Source of the DNA: Pseudacidovorax sp. RU35E | GTDB taxonomy: Bacteria > Pseudomonadota > Gammaproteobacteria > Burkholderiales > Burkholderiaceae_C | Reading direction: 5' to 3' | DNA: 64,000 nt | NCBI RefSeq assembly: GCF_900156165.1 | Contig: NZ_FTMY01000015.1 | Location: 1 to 64,000 of the forward strand | Shown: piece after piece, positions 11,072 through 19,168 of the stretch | How positions within the stretch are numbered: the stretch's first letter is position 1 | Layout of the letters: every line of letters begins with the position of its first letter | Translations under genes and position numbers: made by a program | The notes under the pieces: generated by a model | What the model was told of the DNA's origin: nothing | Databases searched by the model: none | What the model saw: the letters and a program-made list of their open reading frames with translations, nothing else

Positions 11072-12151
11072 ATGTCCTCGCACACCCCCACTGAAGTTGC
11101 CATGAGCGCCACCTTCCCGACCTCTCTCGCCGCAACTGCGGGCCGCCCGGCCGCCGCGCCGCCCCCCGTGACCGTGCAGCGCCACAGCCGCTCCAGTCGC
11201 ATCGCCACGACGCTCGCGCTGGCGGCGGTGGTGGCGGTGTACGCCATGCCCTGGTGGGCCGACAGCGGCCTGATCCGCTCGGTGGTGGAGCTGGCCTGCT
11301 ACATCGCCCTGGCCCAGATGTGGAACCTGCTGGCCGGCTACGCCGGGCTGGTGTCGGTGGGCCAGCAGGCCTTCGTCGGCGTGGCGGGCTATGCCATGTT
11401 CGTGCTGGCCAACAAGTTCGGCGTGGACCCCTTCCTGGCCGCCGGCCTGTGCGTGGTCGCGCCCATGCTGCTGGCCGTGCCCGCCTACGGCCTGCTGCAC
11501 CGGCTGGACGGGCCCTACTTCGCCATCGGCACCTGGGTGGTAGCCGAGGCCTGCCGGCTCTTCGTCTCCACGCAGGACTACGTGGGCTCCGGCTCGGGCA
11601 TGACCTTGCGCGCCATGGCGGCCTACAGCCCCGAGGCCCGCGAGCTGGGCGCCGCCTGGCTGGCCGCCACGCTGCTGCTGCTGACCGTGGGCGGCAGCGT
11701 GCTGCTGATGCGTTCGCGCTTCGGCCTGGCCCTCACCGCCATGCGCGACAACCCGGTGGCCGCGGCCAGCCAGGGCGTGAACGTGGTGCGGCTGCGCTTT
11801 CTGGTCTACGTGGCGGCGGCCGCCGGCACCGGGCTCGCGGGCGCCGTGTACTACCTGAGCGCGCTGCGCATCTCGCCGGCCGCGGGCTTCGACCCCAACT
11901 GGTCGTCGATCTGCATCTTCATCGTCATGGTGGGCGGCATCGGCACCATCGAAGGGCCGCTGGTCGGCGCCCTGCTGTACTTCGCGGCCGACCGGCTGTT
12001 CGGCCAGTACGGCACGCCCTACATGGTGGTGCTGGGCCTGCTCACGCTGCTGGTGGCGCTGTATGCCCGCCAGGGGCTGTGGGGCCTGTGGAGCCAGCGC
12101 GTGGACGCGCCCTGGTTCGCCCTGCGCCGCCGGCTGGCGGGGCCGCGCTGA
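11072..12151 (+). CDS. ABC transporter permease, LivM type
   Basis: A 359-residue permease with about ten hydrophobic segments and the LivM signatures 'NLLAGYAGLVSVGQQAFVG', 'DGPYFAIGTWVVAE' and 'MVGGIGTIEGPLVGA'. A second Met at 11102 is an alternative start; the N-terminal 50 residues are Ala/Pro/Arg-rich and poorly conserved, so the shorter start is possible. It completes a five-part importer of unknown substrate; the cupin, SDR and alcohol dehydrogenase downstream suggest a ketone or aromatic-type compound. Confidence 0.92.
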   Translation: MSSHTPTEVAMSATFPTSLAATAGRPAAAPPPVTVQRHSRSSRIATTLALAAVVAVYAMPWWADSGLIRSVVELACYIALAQMWNLLAGYAGLVSVGQQAFVGVAGYAMFVLANKFGVDPFLAAGLCVVAPMLLAVPAYGLLHRLDGPYFAIGTWVVAEACRLFVSTQDYVGSGSGMTLRAMAAYSPEARELGAAWLAATLLLLTVGGSVLLMRSRFGLALTAMRDNPVAAASQGVNVVRLRFLVYVAAAAGTGLAGAVYYLSALRISPAAGFDPNWSSICIFIVMVGGIGTIEGPLVGALLYFAADRLFGQYGTPYMVVLGLLTLLVALYARQGLWGLWSQRVDAPWFALRRRLAGPR

Positions 12152-12209
12152 GCCCCGCCCTTTTCTGTTCTTCCCTCGCCTTTCCGCACCCACGACACGG
12201 AGACATCCC

Positions 12210-12737
12210 ATGAGCACCGTCATCACCCCCCGCCCCGGCCTCATCGCCCTGCCGCCCGAGCCGCACCAGCCCATCGTCGACGAGTTCGGCCTGGAGGGCG
12301 GCTTCGTCGGCCCGAGCGAGCAGGACTCGCCCTGGGTGCCCTTCGGCGAGAGCGCCGCCATCCGCCACCTGTCCTTCGACGTGCGCAGCGGCGCCGTGGC
12401 CAACATCCTGTGGGTCAAGGGCGGCGGGCGCATCGGCACCCACCGCCACCGCGGCGCGGTGTCGGCCATCACGCTGGAAGGCAGCTGGGGCTACTACGAA
12501 TACGACTGGGTGGCCACGCCCGGCAGCTTCGTCTACGAGACGCCCGGCACCGCCCACACCCTCTACTCCGACGATCCCAAGGGCATGAAGGCCATGTTCT
12601 GGATCAACGGCGCCATCGAGTTCTTCGACGATGCCGGTCAGCTCACCGACACCTTCGACGTGTTCTGGTTCATCAACCACTACGTGTCGCACTGCCGGGC
12701 CCATGGCCTGCCGATCAACAAGAGCCTGTTCCTCTGA
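12210..12737 (+). CDS. Cupin protein of the 2,4'-dihydroxyacetophenone dioxygenase family
   Basis: A 175-residue single-cupin protein. The first cupin motif is 'GTHRHRGAVSAITLEGSWGY', with two metal-binding His, and the second is 'GSFVYETPGTAHTL', with the third His. The arrangement, including 'EYDWVATPGSFVYE', resembles 2,4'-dihydroxyacetophenone dioxygenase, an iron enzyme that cleaves between the carbonyl carbons, and its many uncharacterised relatives. Start at 12210 is preceded by CGGAGA. Its place behind an importer and before two dehydrogenases points to a catabolic role; the substrate is not known. Confidence 0.8.
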   Translation: MSTVITPRPGLIALPPEPHQPIVDEFGLEGGFVGPSEQDSPWVPFGESAAIRHLSFDVRSGAVANILWVKGGGRIGTHRHRGAVSAITLEGSWGYYEYDWVATPGSFVYETPGTAHTLYSDDPKGMKAMFWINGAIEFFDDAGQLTDTFDVFWFINHYVSHCRAHGLPINKSLFL

Positions 12738-12741
12738 CGCC

Positions 12742-13566
12742 ATGGCCCGCAGCCTGCAAGAGATGTTCGACGTGCGCGGGCGTGCCTGCGTCGTCACCGG
12801 CGCCGCCAGCGGCATCGGCCTGGCCTATGCCGAGGCCATGGCCGAGCAGGGCGCGCGCGTCAGCCTGTTCGACCTGAACCGCGAGCGGCTGGACGCCGCC
12901 GTGGCGCGCCTGCGCGAGCAGGGCGCCGACGTGCGCGCCGAGGTGGTCGACGTGACCGACCGGCCCGCGATGTACGCCGCCTTCGACCGCAGCGCCCAGG
13001 CCCACGGCGGGCTGGACGTGCTGTTCGCCAACGCCGGCATCGACGCCGGCCCCGGCTTCCTCACGCCCGAGCACGAACGCAACCCCGAAGGCGCGCTGGA
13101 GGGCCTGGACGAGCGGCACTGGGACGCGGTGATCGCCACCAACCTGGGCTCGGTGTTCACCAGCCTGCGCGCCGCCGCCCGGCTGATGAAGCCGCGCGGC
13201 AAGGGCAGCATCGTCGTGACCACGTCCAATGTGGCCATCATCAACGAGGCCATCGTCGGCACGCCCTACATGCCGGCCAAGGCCGGCGCGGCCTCGCTGG
13301 TGCGACAGGCCGCGATGGAGCTGGCGCGCTACGGCATCCGCGTGAACGCCATCGCGCCCGGCCCCTTCGCCACCAACATCGCCGGCGGCCGGCTGCGCAA
13401 CCCGGCCGACCGCGCCGCCTTCGAGTTGCGCGTGCCCATGCACCGCGTGGCCGACACCGAGGAGATCAAGCCGCTGGCGCTGTACCTGGCCTCGGACGCC
13501 TCGTCCTTCGTCACGGGTGCGCAGATCGTGATCGACGGCGGGCAGATGCTCGGCCGGACCGACTGA
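12742..13566 (+). CDS. Short-chain dehydrogenase/reductase (SDR)
   Basis: A 274-residue classical SDR: cofactor motif 'TGAASGIG', 'NAGI', and an intact Tyr-x3-Lys in 'TPYMPAKAGAAS'. The C-terminal 'VTGAQIVIDGG' fits the family. The Asp after the second strand ('LFDLN') suggests NAD(H) preference. It follows the cupin gene by 4 bp and precedes the zinc dehydrogenase by 2 bp. Unlike the SDR at the head of the operon, its catalytic residues are complete. Substrate unknown, probably an alcohol or ketone intermediate of the imported compound. Confidence 0.92.
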   Translation: MARSLQEMFDVRGRACVVTGAASGIGLAYAEAMAEQGARVSLFDLNRERLDAAVARLREQGADVRAEVVDVTDRPAMYAAFDRSAQAHGGLDVLFANAGIDAGPGFLTPEHERNPEGALEGLDERHWDAVIATNLGSVFTSLRAAARLMKPRGKGSIVVTTSNVAIINEAIVGTPYMPAKAGAASLVRQAAMELARYGIRVNAIAPGPFATNIAGGRLRNPADRAAFELRVPMHRVADTEEIKPLALYLASDASSFVTGAQIVIDGGQMLGRTD

Positions 13567-13568
13567 CC

Positions 13569-14588
13569 ATGAAGGCGGCGATCTTCGAGGCGCTGAACCG
13601 CCCGCTGCGCGTCACCGACGTGGACGACCCGGTGCCCGAGCGCAACCAGCTTGTGCTCAAGGTCTGCCGCTGCGGCATCTGCGGCAGCGACCTGCACATC
13701 ACGCAGGACGCGGTGTTCGGCGCCCGCGCCGGCGACGTGCTGGGGCACGAGATCTCGGGCGAGGTGCTCGAGGTGGGCCCCGAGGTGCAGGGCCTGCGCG
13801 TGGGCGACCTGGTGAGCGTGGCGCCGCTGGCCGGCTGCGGCCGCTGCGAGTCCTGCCTGCGCGGCGAGCCGGCCTGGTGCAGCCAGTTCCGCCTGACCAT
13901 GGGCGGCTATGCGCAATACGCCGCGCTGCTGCCGCAGCAATGCCGCAGGCTGCCGGCGGACGTGTCGCTGGCCGATGCGGCGCTGGCCGAGCCGCTGGCC
14001 GTGGCCCTGCACGGCGTCATGCGCGCCGGCCTGCAGCCGGGGCAGCGCGTGGCCGTGGTGGGCGCGGGGGCCATCGGCCTGGCGGTGGCCTACTGGGCAC
14101 GGCGCCTGGGCGCCACGCATGTCGCGGTGCTGGACCTGCTGGCCCATCAGCAGGACCGCGCGCTGGCCCTGGACGCGACCGCCTTCCTGGCCACGGCCGA
14201 CATGGACGCCGCCGAACAGTCCGCGCGCCTGGACGCGGCCCTCGGCGGCCCGCCCGACATCGTCTTCGAATGCGTGGGCCGGCCGGGGCTCATCGACCAC
14301 TGCATCGGCCTGGTGCGCCCGCGCGGCACCGTGGCCGTGCTGGGCCTGTGCACGGCGACGGACCATTTCGATGCCTTCCGTGCCATCTCGAAGGAAGTGC
14401 AGATCGCCATGTCGGTCTTCTTCGGCATGCCCGAGTTCGAACGCACGCTGGACGCGCTGGACGCCGGCCAGGCCGCACCGCTGGCCCTGGTGTCCGGCAC
14501 CGTGGGCCTGGACGCCATGCCCGAGGCCTTCGAGGCCCTGCGCGTGCGCAGCGGGCAGTGCAAGGTGCTGGTCGATCCCTTCGGCTGA
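13569..14588 (+). CDS. Zinc-dependent alcohol dehydrogenase (MDR superfamily)
   Basis: A 339-residue medium-chain dehydrogenase. Catalytic zinc site: 'CGICGSDLH' and 'GHEISGEV'. Structural zinc site: four Cys in 'CGRCESCLRGEPAWC'. Nucleotide motif: 'VVGAGAIGLAVA'. It looks like the threonine/sorbitol dehydrogenase-like branch. Last gene of the plus-strand operon that began at 6595. It probably oxidises a secondary alcohol in the same pathway as the SDR upstream. It ends 31 bp before the convergent AraC gene. Confidence 0.92.
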   Translation: MKAAIFEALNRPLRVTDVDDPVPERNQLVLKVCRCGICGSDLHITQDAVFGARAGDVLGHEISGEVLEVGPEVQGLRVGDLVSVAPLAGCGRCESCLRGEPAWCSQFRLTMGGYAQYAALLPQQCRRLPADVSLADAALAEPLAVALHGVMRAGLQPGQRVAVVGAGAIGLAVAYWARRLGATHVAVLDLLAHQQDRALALDATAFLATADMDAAEQSARLDAALGGPPDIVFECVGRPGLIDHCIGLVRPRGTVAVLGLCTATDHFDAFRAISKEVQIAMSVFFGMPEFERTLDALDAGQAAPLALVSGTVGLDAMPEAFEALRVRSGQCKVLVDPFG

Positions 14589-14619
14589 GCGCCGGGCCGT
14601 CGGCGCCGCGCCCAGCCGC

Positions 14620-15594
14620 TCAGTGCGCGGCGCGGGCCGCCAGCTCGCTCGGCGTCAGGCCGTAGCGCTGCTTGAACACGCGCGAGAAATGCGCGTGGTT
14701 GCTGAAGCCGCAGCGGTAGGCCGTCTCAGCGATGGTGAGCCGCCGCGCCTGCCGCTCCTGCAGCAGGCGGTGGGCGCGCTCCAGCCGGCGCTGCAGGATG
14801 TGGTCGGCCACCGAGGTGTCCTGCGCGGCGAACAGCCGGCGCAGGTGGCGCTCGGAGATGCCCACGTGCGCCGCCACGTCGTGCGCCGCCAGGCCTTCCT
14901 CGTCCAGGTGGGCCTCGATGTATTCGCGCGCCGCCAGCAGGTGGCCCGCGCTCATGGCCGACAGCGGCAGCGGCCCCTGGGCCTGGCCCATCACCGCGCC
15001 CAGCAGTTCGCACACCGCCTCGTCGATGGCCACGGCGCCGTCGGCGCGGGCGGGCGCGTCGCCCATCGCATCGAGCAGCAGGCGCTGCAGGGCCTGGCGG
15101 TAGAGGCGGCTCGCGCCATCGGCCTCGTCCAGCTGCAGCGGGTGGCTCATGTCCTCGCGGCCGAAGCGGGCACGAAACAGCTCGGCCGGAATGTCGAGGT
15201 GGATGATGTCGAAGCCCGGCGCCCCGCCCAGCAGGTAGGGGTAGCGCGCGTCGTAGACCATCAGTCCGCCCGCCGTCAGCTTGGCCGCATGGCCGCGCTG
15301 GTAGGCGAACACGCCGCCGGCCAGCACCAGGTTCATGAAGATGGATTCGCGCGGAAAGGCGCGGATCGACTCCGGCGTGCGCTCGATCACATGCGCATTG
15401 GCGCGGGTGCGGCCGATGCGCAGCGAGCCGGCCTCCACACAGATCTGCTGGGCCAGCAGGCCCTCGTCGGCATGCGGCGAACAGCGGAAGCTGACCAGCT
15501 GCTCGCGGCAGCGCTCTTCCCAATAGCGCACGCGCTCCTCGGGCGGCACGGGCACGGTGTCGATGAAGCACCGATGTTCGGGGAAGGCATGCAT
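14620..15594 (-). CDS. AraC family transcriptional regulator
   Basis: The 324-residue protein has an N-terminal effector domain of the AraC-binding-like (FeaR/XylS-type) kind and a C-terminal double helix-turn-helix: 'HDVAAHVGISERHLRRLF' and 'IAETAYRCGFSNHAHFSRVF', ending 'YGLTPSEL'. It is convergent with the alcohol dehydrogenase gene and most likely activates the 6.6-14.6 kb operon in the presence of the transported compound. A tandem-repeat promoter candidate lies at 6520-6573. Confidence 0.93.
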   Translation of the reverse strand: MHAFPEHRCFIDTVPVPPEERVRYWEERCREQLVSFRCSPHADEGLLAQQICVEAGSLRIGRTRANAHVIERTPESIRAFPRESIFMNLVLAGGVFAYQRGHAAKLTAGGLMVYDARYPYLLGGAPGFDIIHLDIPAELFRARFGREDMSHPLQLDEADGASRLYRQALQRLLLDAMGDAPARADGAVAIDEAVCELLGAVMGQAQGPLPLSAMSAGHLLAAREYIEAHLDEEGLAAHDVAAHVGISERHLRRLFAAQDTSVADHILQRRLERAHRLLQERQARRLTIAETAYRCGFSNHAHFSRVFKQRYGLTPSELAARAAH

Positions 15595-15684
15595 CCGGGC
15601 GATTGAAGCAGATCACCCCTGGCGCGCGGTCGGGACTTCCCCCGAGGCCGGCGCCACGGCCAGACCCCATGCGACACTGCCCCG

Positions 15685-16353
15685 ATGCCCCCCAAGCCCC
15701 CGGCCCTCAAGAGCCTTGCCGACCTCAAGCAGGTGCAGCGCCAGCTGGCCGAGGACCGCGCGCGCGAGGCGGCCGAGGCCCTGCGCCAGCAGCAGCTGGA
15801 AGAGCAGAGCCAGGCGCGCCAGAACCTCTTTGCCCGCGCCATCGGCGCGGACACGGGCGCCACCAAGCCGCTCAAGCACAAACCCATGGTCGTGCTGACC
15901 AAGGAGCGGCCGGCGCCGGTGGCCACGCAGTTCCACCTCGATGAGGCCCGCGCCCTGCGCGAGGCGATCAGCGACGAGTTCGACGTCACCACGCTGCTGG
16001 ACGCCGACGACCAGATGAGCTTCCGCCGCCCCGGCGTGGGCCTGGACGTGACGCGCCGGCTGCGCTCGGGCGACTGGTCCATCCAGCGCCAGCTGGACCT
16101 GCACGGCATGCGCAGCGACGAGGCGCGCGAAGCCCTGGGTGGCTTCATCCGCGAGGCCCACCGCCACGGCGTGCGCTGCGTGCGCGTGGTGCACGGCAAG
16201 GGCCTGGGCTCGCCCGGCAAGCAGCCCGTGCTCAAGACCAAGGCGCAGCGCTGGCTGATCCAGAAGAAGGAAGTGCTGGCCTTCGTGCAGGCCAAGCCGG
16301 CCGAAGGCGGCGCCGGCGCACTGGTGGTGCTGCTGGCGCCTGCGGGACGCTGA
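15685..16353 (+). CDS. Smr-domain protein
   Basis: The 222-residue protein has a charged N-terminal helical region (about residues 15-60, 'AEDRAREAAEALRQQQLEEQ') and a C-terminal Smr domain with 'QLDLHGMRSDEAREAL' and 'VRVVHGKGLGS'. Smr domains are nucleases or nucleic-acid-binding modules; this stand-alone YdaL/SmrA-like kind acts on DNA or RNA, with precise substrates uncertain. It is divergent from the AraC gene and convergent with the truncated haemoglobin. Confidence 0.9.
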   Translation: MPPKPPALKSLADLKQVQRQLAEDRAREAAEALRQQQLEEQSQARQNLFARAIGADTGATKPLKHKPMVVLTKERPAPVATQFHLDEARALREAISDEFDVTTLLDADDQMSFRRPGVGLDVTRRLRSGDWSIQRQLDLHGMRSDEAREALGGFIREAHRHGVRCVRVVHGKGLGSPGKQPVLKTKAQRWLIQKKEVLAFVQAKPAEGGAGALVVLLAPAGR

Positions 16354-16369
16354 AGGAAGGCAGGGGCGC

Positions 16370-16774
16370 TCAGACGCCCTTGTTGCGCATCCAGTCCGCG
16401 GTCTGGAAGAAGGAATCGCGCAGGCGAGCCCGCAGCCCTTCGGGGACGCCCGTCTCGCCCATGGCCTGGTCCATGCAGGCCAGCCACTGGTCGCGTTCCT
16501 TGATACCGATGGGAAAGGGCATGTGCCGCGCCCGCAGCCGAGGATGGCCGAAGCGCTCGGTGTAGTGCTGCGGCCCGCCCATCCATCCGGTGAGGAACCA
16601 CGTCAGCCGCTGTCGCGCGTTGTCCAGGCTGGGGCCGTGCGCGGCGCGCAGGTCCGCGTACTTCGGCTCCAGCTCCATCAAGTCGTAGAAGCGCTCGACC
16701 ATGGCGCGGATCTTGTCTTCGCCGCCGATCCACTCGAAGGGCGTGTCGAAGGGCGGCTTTTCCTGAATCTGCAT
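16370..16774 (-). CDS. Group II truncated haemoglobin
   Basis: The 134-residue protein has the truncated globin layout: 'FEWIGGEDKIRAMVERFYDLM' (helix B region with the Tyr), 'FLTGWMGGPQHYTERFGHPRLRARH' with the proximal His, and 'FFQTADWMRN' at the end. The 'FGHPRLRARHMPFPIG' segment is typical of group II. Such proteins bind O2 or NO, or guard respiration. It is a single gene, convergent with the Smr gene. Confidence 0.9.
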   Translation of the reverse strand: MQIQEKPPFDTPFEWIGGEDKIRAMVERFYDLMELEPKYADLRAAHGPSLDNARQRLTWFLTGWMGGPQHYTERFGHPRLRARHMPFPIGIKERDQWLACMDQAMGETGVPEGLRARLRDSFFQTADWMRNKGV

Positions 16775-16878
16775 GCGGCGATTGTCCGCGCCGCCTGCCG
16801 CATGCCCGGAATCGGTGCGATGCCACCCCCTTCCCGGCCCGGGACACTGGCATGTGTCTTGCTCGAGTTTGTTCTACA

Positions 16879-16905
16879 TATTGAAATCAGTTCAATATAT
16901 TGAAC
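16879..16905. promoter_or_regulatory. TTGAA inverted-repeat operator, candidate IclR site
   Basis: GTTCAATATATTGAAC (16890-16905) is a perfect 16-bp palindrome. It overlaps a second inverted repeat, TATTGAAATCAGTTCAATA (16879-16897), so three half-sites are stacked just upstream of the receptor gene start at 16914. The site is strikingly AT-rich for this genome. IclR-family regulators bind short palindromes of this sort, and the operon ends with an IclR gene (23420-24220). The closeness to the start codon suggests repression. Confidence 0.6.
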
Positions 16906-16913
16906 AAGGAGTG

Positions 16914-17960
16914 ATGAGCATGACCATGAGCGACGCCTTCTCCCGACGCCATTTCCTCGGCGCCGCCTCCTCGCTGACGGTGGGACTCGCCCTGCCGGCC
17001 CGCGCCGCAGGGGGCCTCACCTCCACCGTCTTCGGGGGCGTCTGGGAAAAGAACTACCGCGCCGCCATCGTCGACAGCTTCGAGAAGAAGCTGGGCGTGA
17101 AGGTCGCGCTCAAGCTGGGCACGGCCAGCGAGTGGCTGACCAACGGCATGGTCAACCGGGCCAAGCCCGAGATCGACATGCTGCTGCTGCCCTACCCGGA
17201 CAGCATCAAGGCGGTGCGCGCCGGCATCGGCATGCCGCTGTCGCCCGAGAAGATCCCCAACATCCGCAACGTGCATCCGATGTGGTTCGACCAGTTCCGC
17301 AAGGAGGCGGTCGGCCTGGACTATGTGGCCTACGGCATCGCCTACCGCACCGACCTGGTGAAGAAGCCGCCGCAGGCCTGGAGCGACCTGTGGGACCCGG
17401 CCCTCAAGGGCCGCGTCACCGTGCCCAACATCGGCGTCTGGGGCAGCTGGGAGATGCTGGTCGCCGCCGCCCGCACGCGCGGTGGCGACGAGGGCAACCT
17501 CGACCCCGGCTTCAAGGCCCTGCGCGAGCTTCGGCCCAACATCCGCCGCTTCTTCAGCGGCTCCACCGATGCGATGCAGATGCTTGACACCGGCGAGGTC
17601 TCGGTGGTGGCGATGACCACCAACATCCCGGCCTACGCGCTCATCGACAGCGGCAAGCCCGTGAAGTTCGTCTTCCCCAAGGACGGCTCGATGGTGGGCA
17701 TGGTCTCCTACCACGTGGCGCGCAACACGCCCAACGCGGAGCTGTGCATGCAGTTCATCGACCATGCGCTCGGCAAGGAAGTGCAGGAGGCCTTCTGCAA
17801 CGCCGTGATCGCCGGCCCCACCAACCGCCTGGCCCGCCTGAGCGGCAAGGCGGCCGAGCGCGTGCCGGCCCTCGAACAGCTCAAGCTCTTCGACTGGGGC
17901 AAGGTCATCCCGCAGATGTCCGAGATCACCGACCGCTGGAACCAGGAGATCGCAGGTTGA
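16914..17960 (+). CDS. ABC transporter substrate-binding protein, spermidine/putrescine (PotD) type
   Basis: A 348-residue periplasmic receptor with a Tat signal 'SRRHFLGAASSLTVGLALPARAA'-like stretch; the RR pair and the Ala-rich cleavage site are clear. The mature part carries 'STVFGGVWEKNYRAAIVDSF' and later 'VAMTTNIPAYALIDSG', typical of the type II binding fold (SBP_bac_6/8). Ligands in this family include polyamines, iron, thiamine and organic amines. AAGGAG at 16906-16911 precedes the ATG closely; a GTG at 16911 is an alternative. First gene of the operon. Confidence 0.88.
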   Translation: MSMTMSDAFSRRHFLGAASSLTVGLALPARAAGGLTSTVFGGVWEKNYRAAIVDSFEKKLGVKVALKLGTASEWLTNGMVNRAKPEIDMLLLPYPDSIKAVRAGIGMPLSPEKIPNIRNVHPMWFDQFRKEAVGLDYVAYGIAYRTDLVKKPPQAWSDLWDPALKGRVTVPNIGVWGSWEMLVAAARTRGGDEGNLDPGFKALRELRPNIRRFFSGSTDAMQMLDTGEVSVVAMTTNIPAYALIDSGKPVKFVFPKDGSMVGMVSYHVARNTPNAELCMQFIDHALGKEVQEAFCNAVIAGPTNRLARLSGKAAERVPALEQLKLFDWGKVIPQMSEITDRWNQEIAG

Positions 17961-19168
17961 TCGCCGAGCAGCCCCTGGATGAAGCGGCGCAGGACGCCGC
18001 GCCTTTCGCGACCGCGCTGGTGATTCCTGCCTGCGCCGCCTTGCGTGACGCGCCGCCCGCCGCGCTGGAGGATCTGGCCGCGCTGCTGCAGGCCGCGCGT
18101 GCGGCCCGCGTGTTCACTGTCTTCATCGCGCCGGTCGAAGCCGCCTTCCCCTGGCCGGAAGCCCTGGCCCCGCGGCCGGGCCCGCACGAGTTCGTGGTCC
18201 GCGCGCCGGACACCGGCGTCTTCGGCGCCAGCACGCTCAACCTGCTGCTGCGTGCCAACGCCATCGAGCAGCTGGTGGTGGCCGGCGTGCAGCTGGACCT
18301 GGCTCTCGCCAGCCTGCTGCGCGATGCGCGCGCCCGCGGCATGCAGGCGCAGGCGGCCGTCGGTGCCGACACCCACGCCGCCATCGCGCGGCAATGGCCC
18401 GCCACGCCGGAAGCGCCGCGCAGCTGGCAGCCCGAGGTCAAGCATTCGCGCTGGCTGCGCACGCTGGAGCAACGCGTCGCACCGTCGCACACTGCGCTGC
18501 TGCTGATCGACGTGCAAAACGACTTCGTCAGCCCCGACGGCGCCACCGGCCGGCGCGAAGCCATGCCGCTGGTGCAGGCCGCCGTGGCCCAGGTACCGGC
18601 GCTGCTGGACGCGGCCCGCACGGCAGGCTGCACCGTGGTGCATGTGCATGCCGAGTACGGCCAGCATGTGCGCAATGTGGGCTCGCCCTACCGCTTTCCG
18701 AGCACACGCACGCGCGAAGGCGCCGTCTGGAGCCTGTCGGCCACCGAGGTGGACGACGCCCACCAGTTCGCGCCCGGCGAGGTGGAGGTCTGCCTGCCCG
18801 GCAGCTGGGGCGGTCAGCCGCTGGCGGCCGCCGCGCCGCGCGAGGGCGAGCTGCAGATCACCAAGCACCGCTTCAGCGCTTTCGTCGATACCCCGCTGGA
18901 AGTGATGCTGCGCGCCCGTGGCATCCGCACCCTGATCGTGGCGGGCGTGACCACCAACTGCTGCGTCGAATCGACGGTGCGCGACGCCTCCATGCTGGAC
19001 TTCCACGTCGTGGTCGCCGAAGACGCCGTGGGCGTGAAGAACTCGGTGGTGGCGCTGCACGAGGCGTCTCTCGAACAGATGCGCACCTACTTCGCGCTGG
19101 TCGAGCCCGTGGCCCGTATCGCGCAGGCGCTGCAGAGCCACACTGCGCCGCAGGACGCCGGCCCATGA
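17957..19168 (+). CDS. Tandem isochorismatase-like hydrolase with an inactive N-terminal copy
   Basis: The 403-residue product starts at a TTG that overlaps the receptor stop. The C-terminal half (about 165-395) is a complete isochorismatase/cysteine-hydrolase domain with Asp185 ('LLLIDVQNDF'), Lys303 ('ITKHRFSAF') and Cys336 ('GVTTNCCVEST'). The N-terminal half (about 18-150) repeats the fold, but the three positions read Pro24, Ala/Arg and Ala, so it cannot be catalytic. Family members cleave amides, ureides or vinyl ethers. Sitting between receptor and permeases, it probably hydrolyses the imported compound. Usual length is about 200 residues, so this is a fused duplication. Confidence 0.85.
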   Translation: MIAEQPLDEAAQDAAPFATALVIPACAALRDAPPAALEDLAALLQAARAARVFTVFIAPVEAAFPWPEALAPRPGPHEFVVRAPDTGVFGASTLNLLLRANAIEQLVVAGVQLDLALASLLRDARARGMQAQAAVGADTHAAIARQWPATPEAPRSWQPEVKHSRWLRTLEQRVAPSHTALLLIDVQNDFVSPDGATGRREAMPLVQAAVAQVPALLDAARTAGCTVVHVHAEYGQHVRNVGSPYRFPSTRTREGAVWSLSATEVDDAHQFAPGEVEVCLPGSWGGQPLAAAAPREGELQITKHRFSAFVDTPLEVMLRARGIRTLIVAGVTTNCCVESTVRDASMLDFHVVVAEDAVGVKNSVVALHEASLEQMRTYFALVEPVARIAQALQSHTAPQDAGP

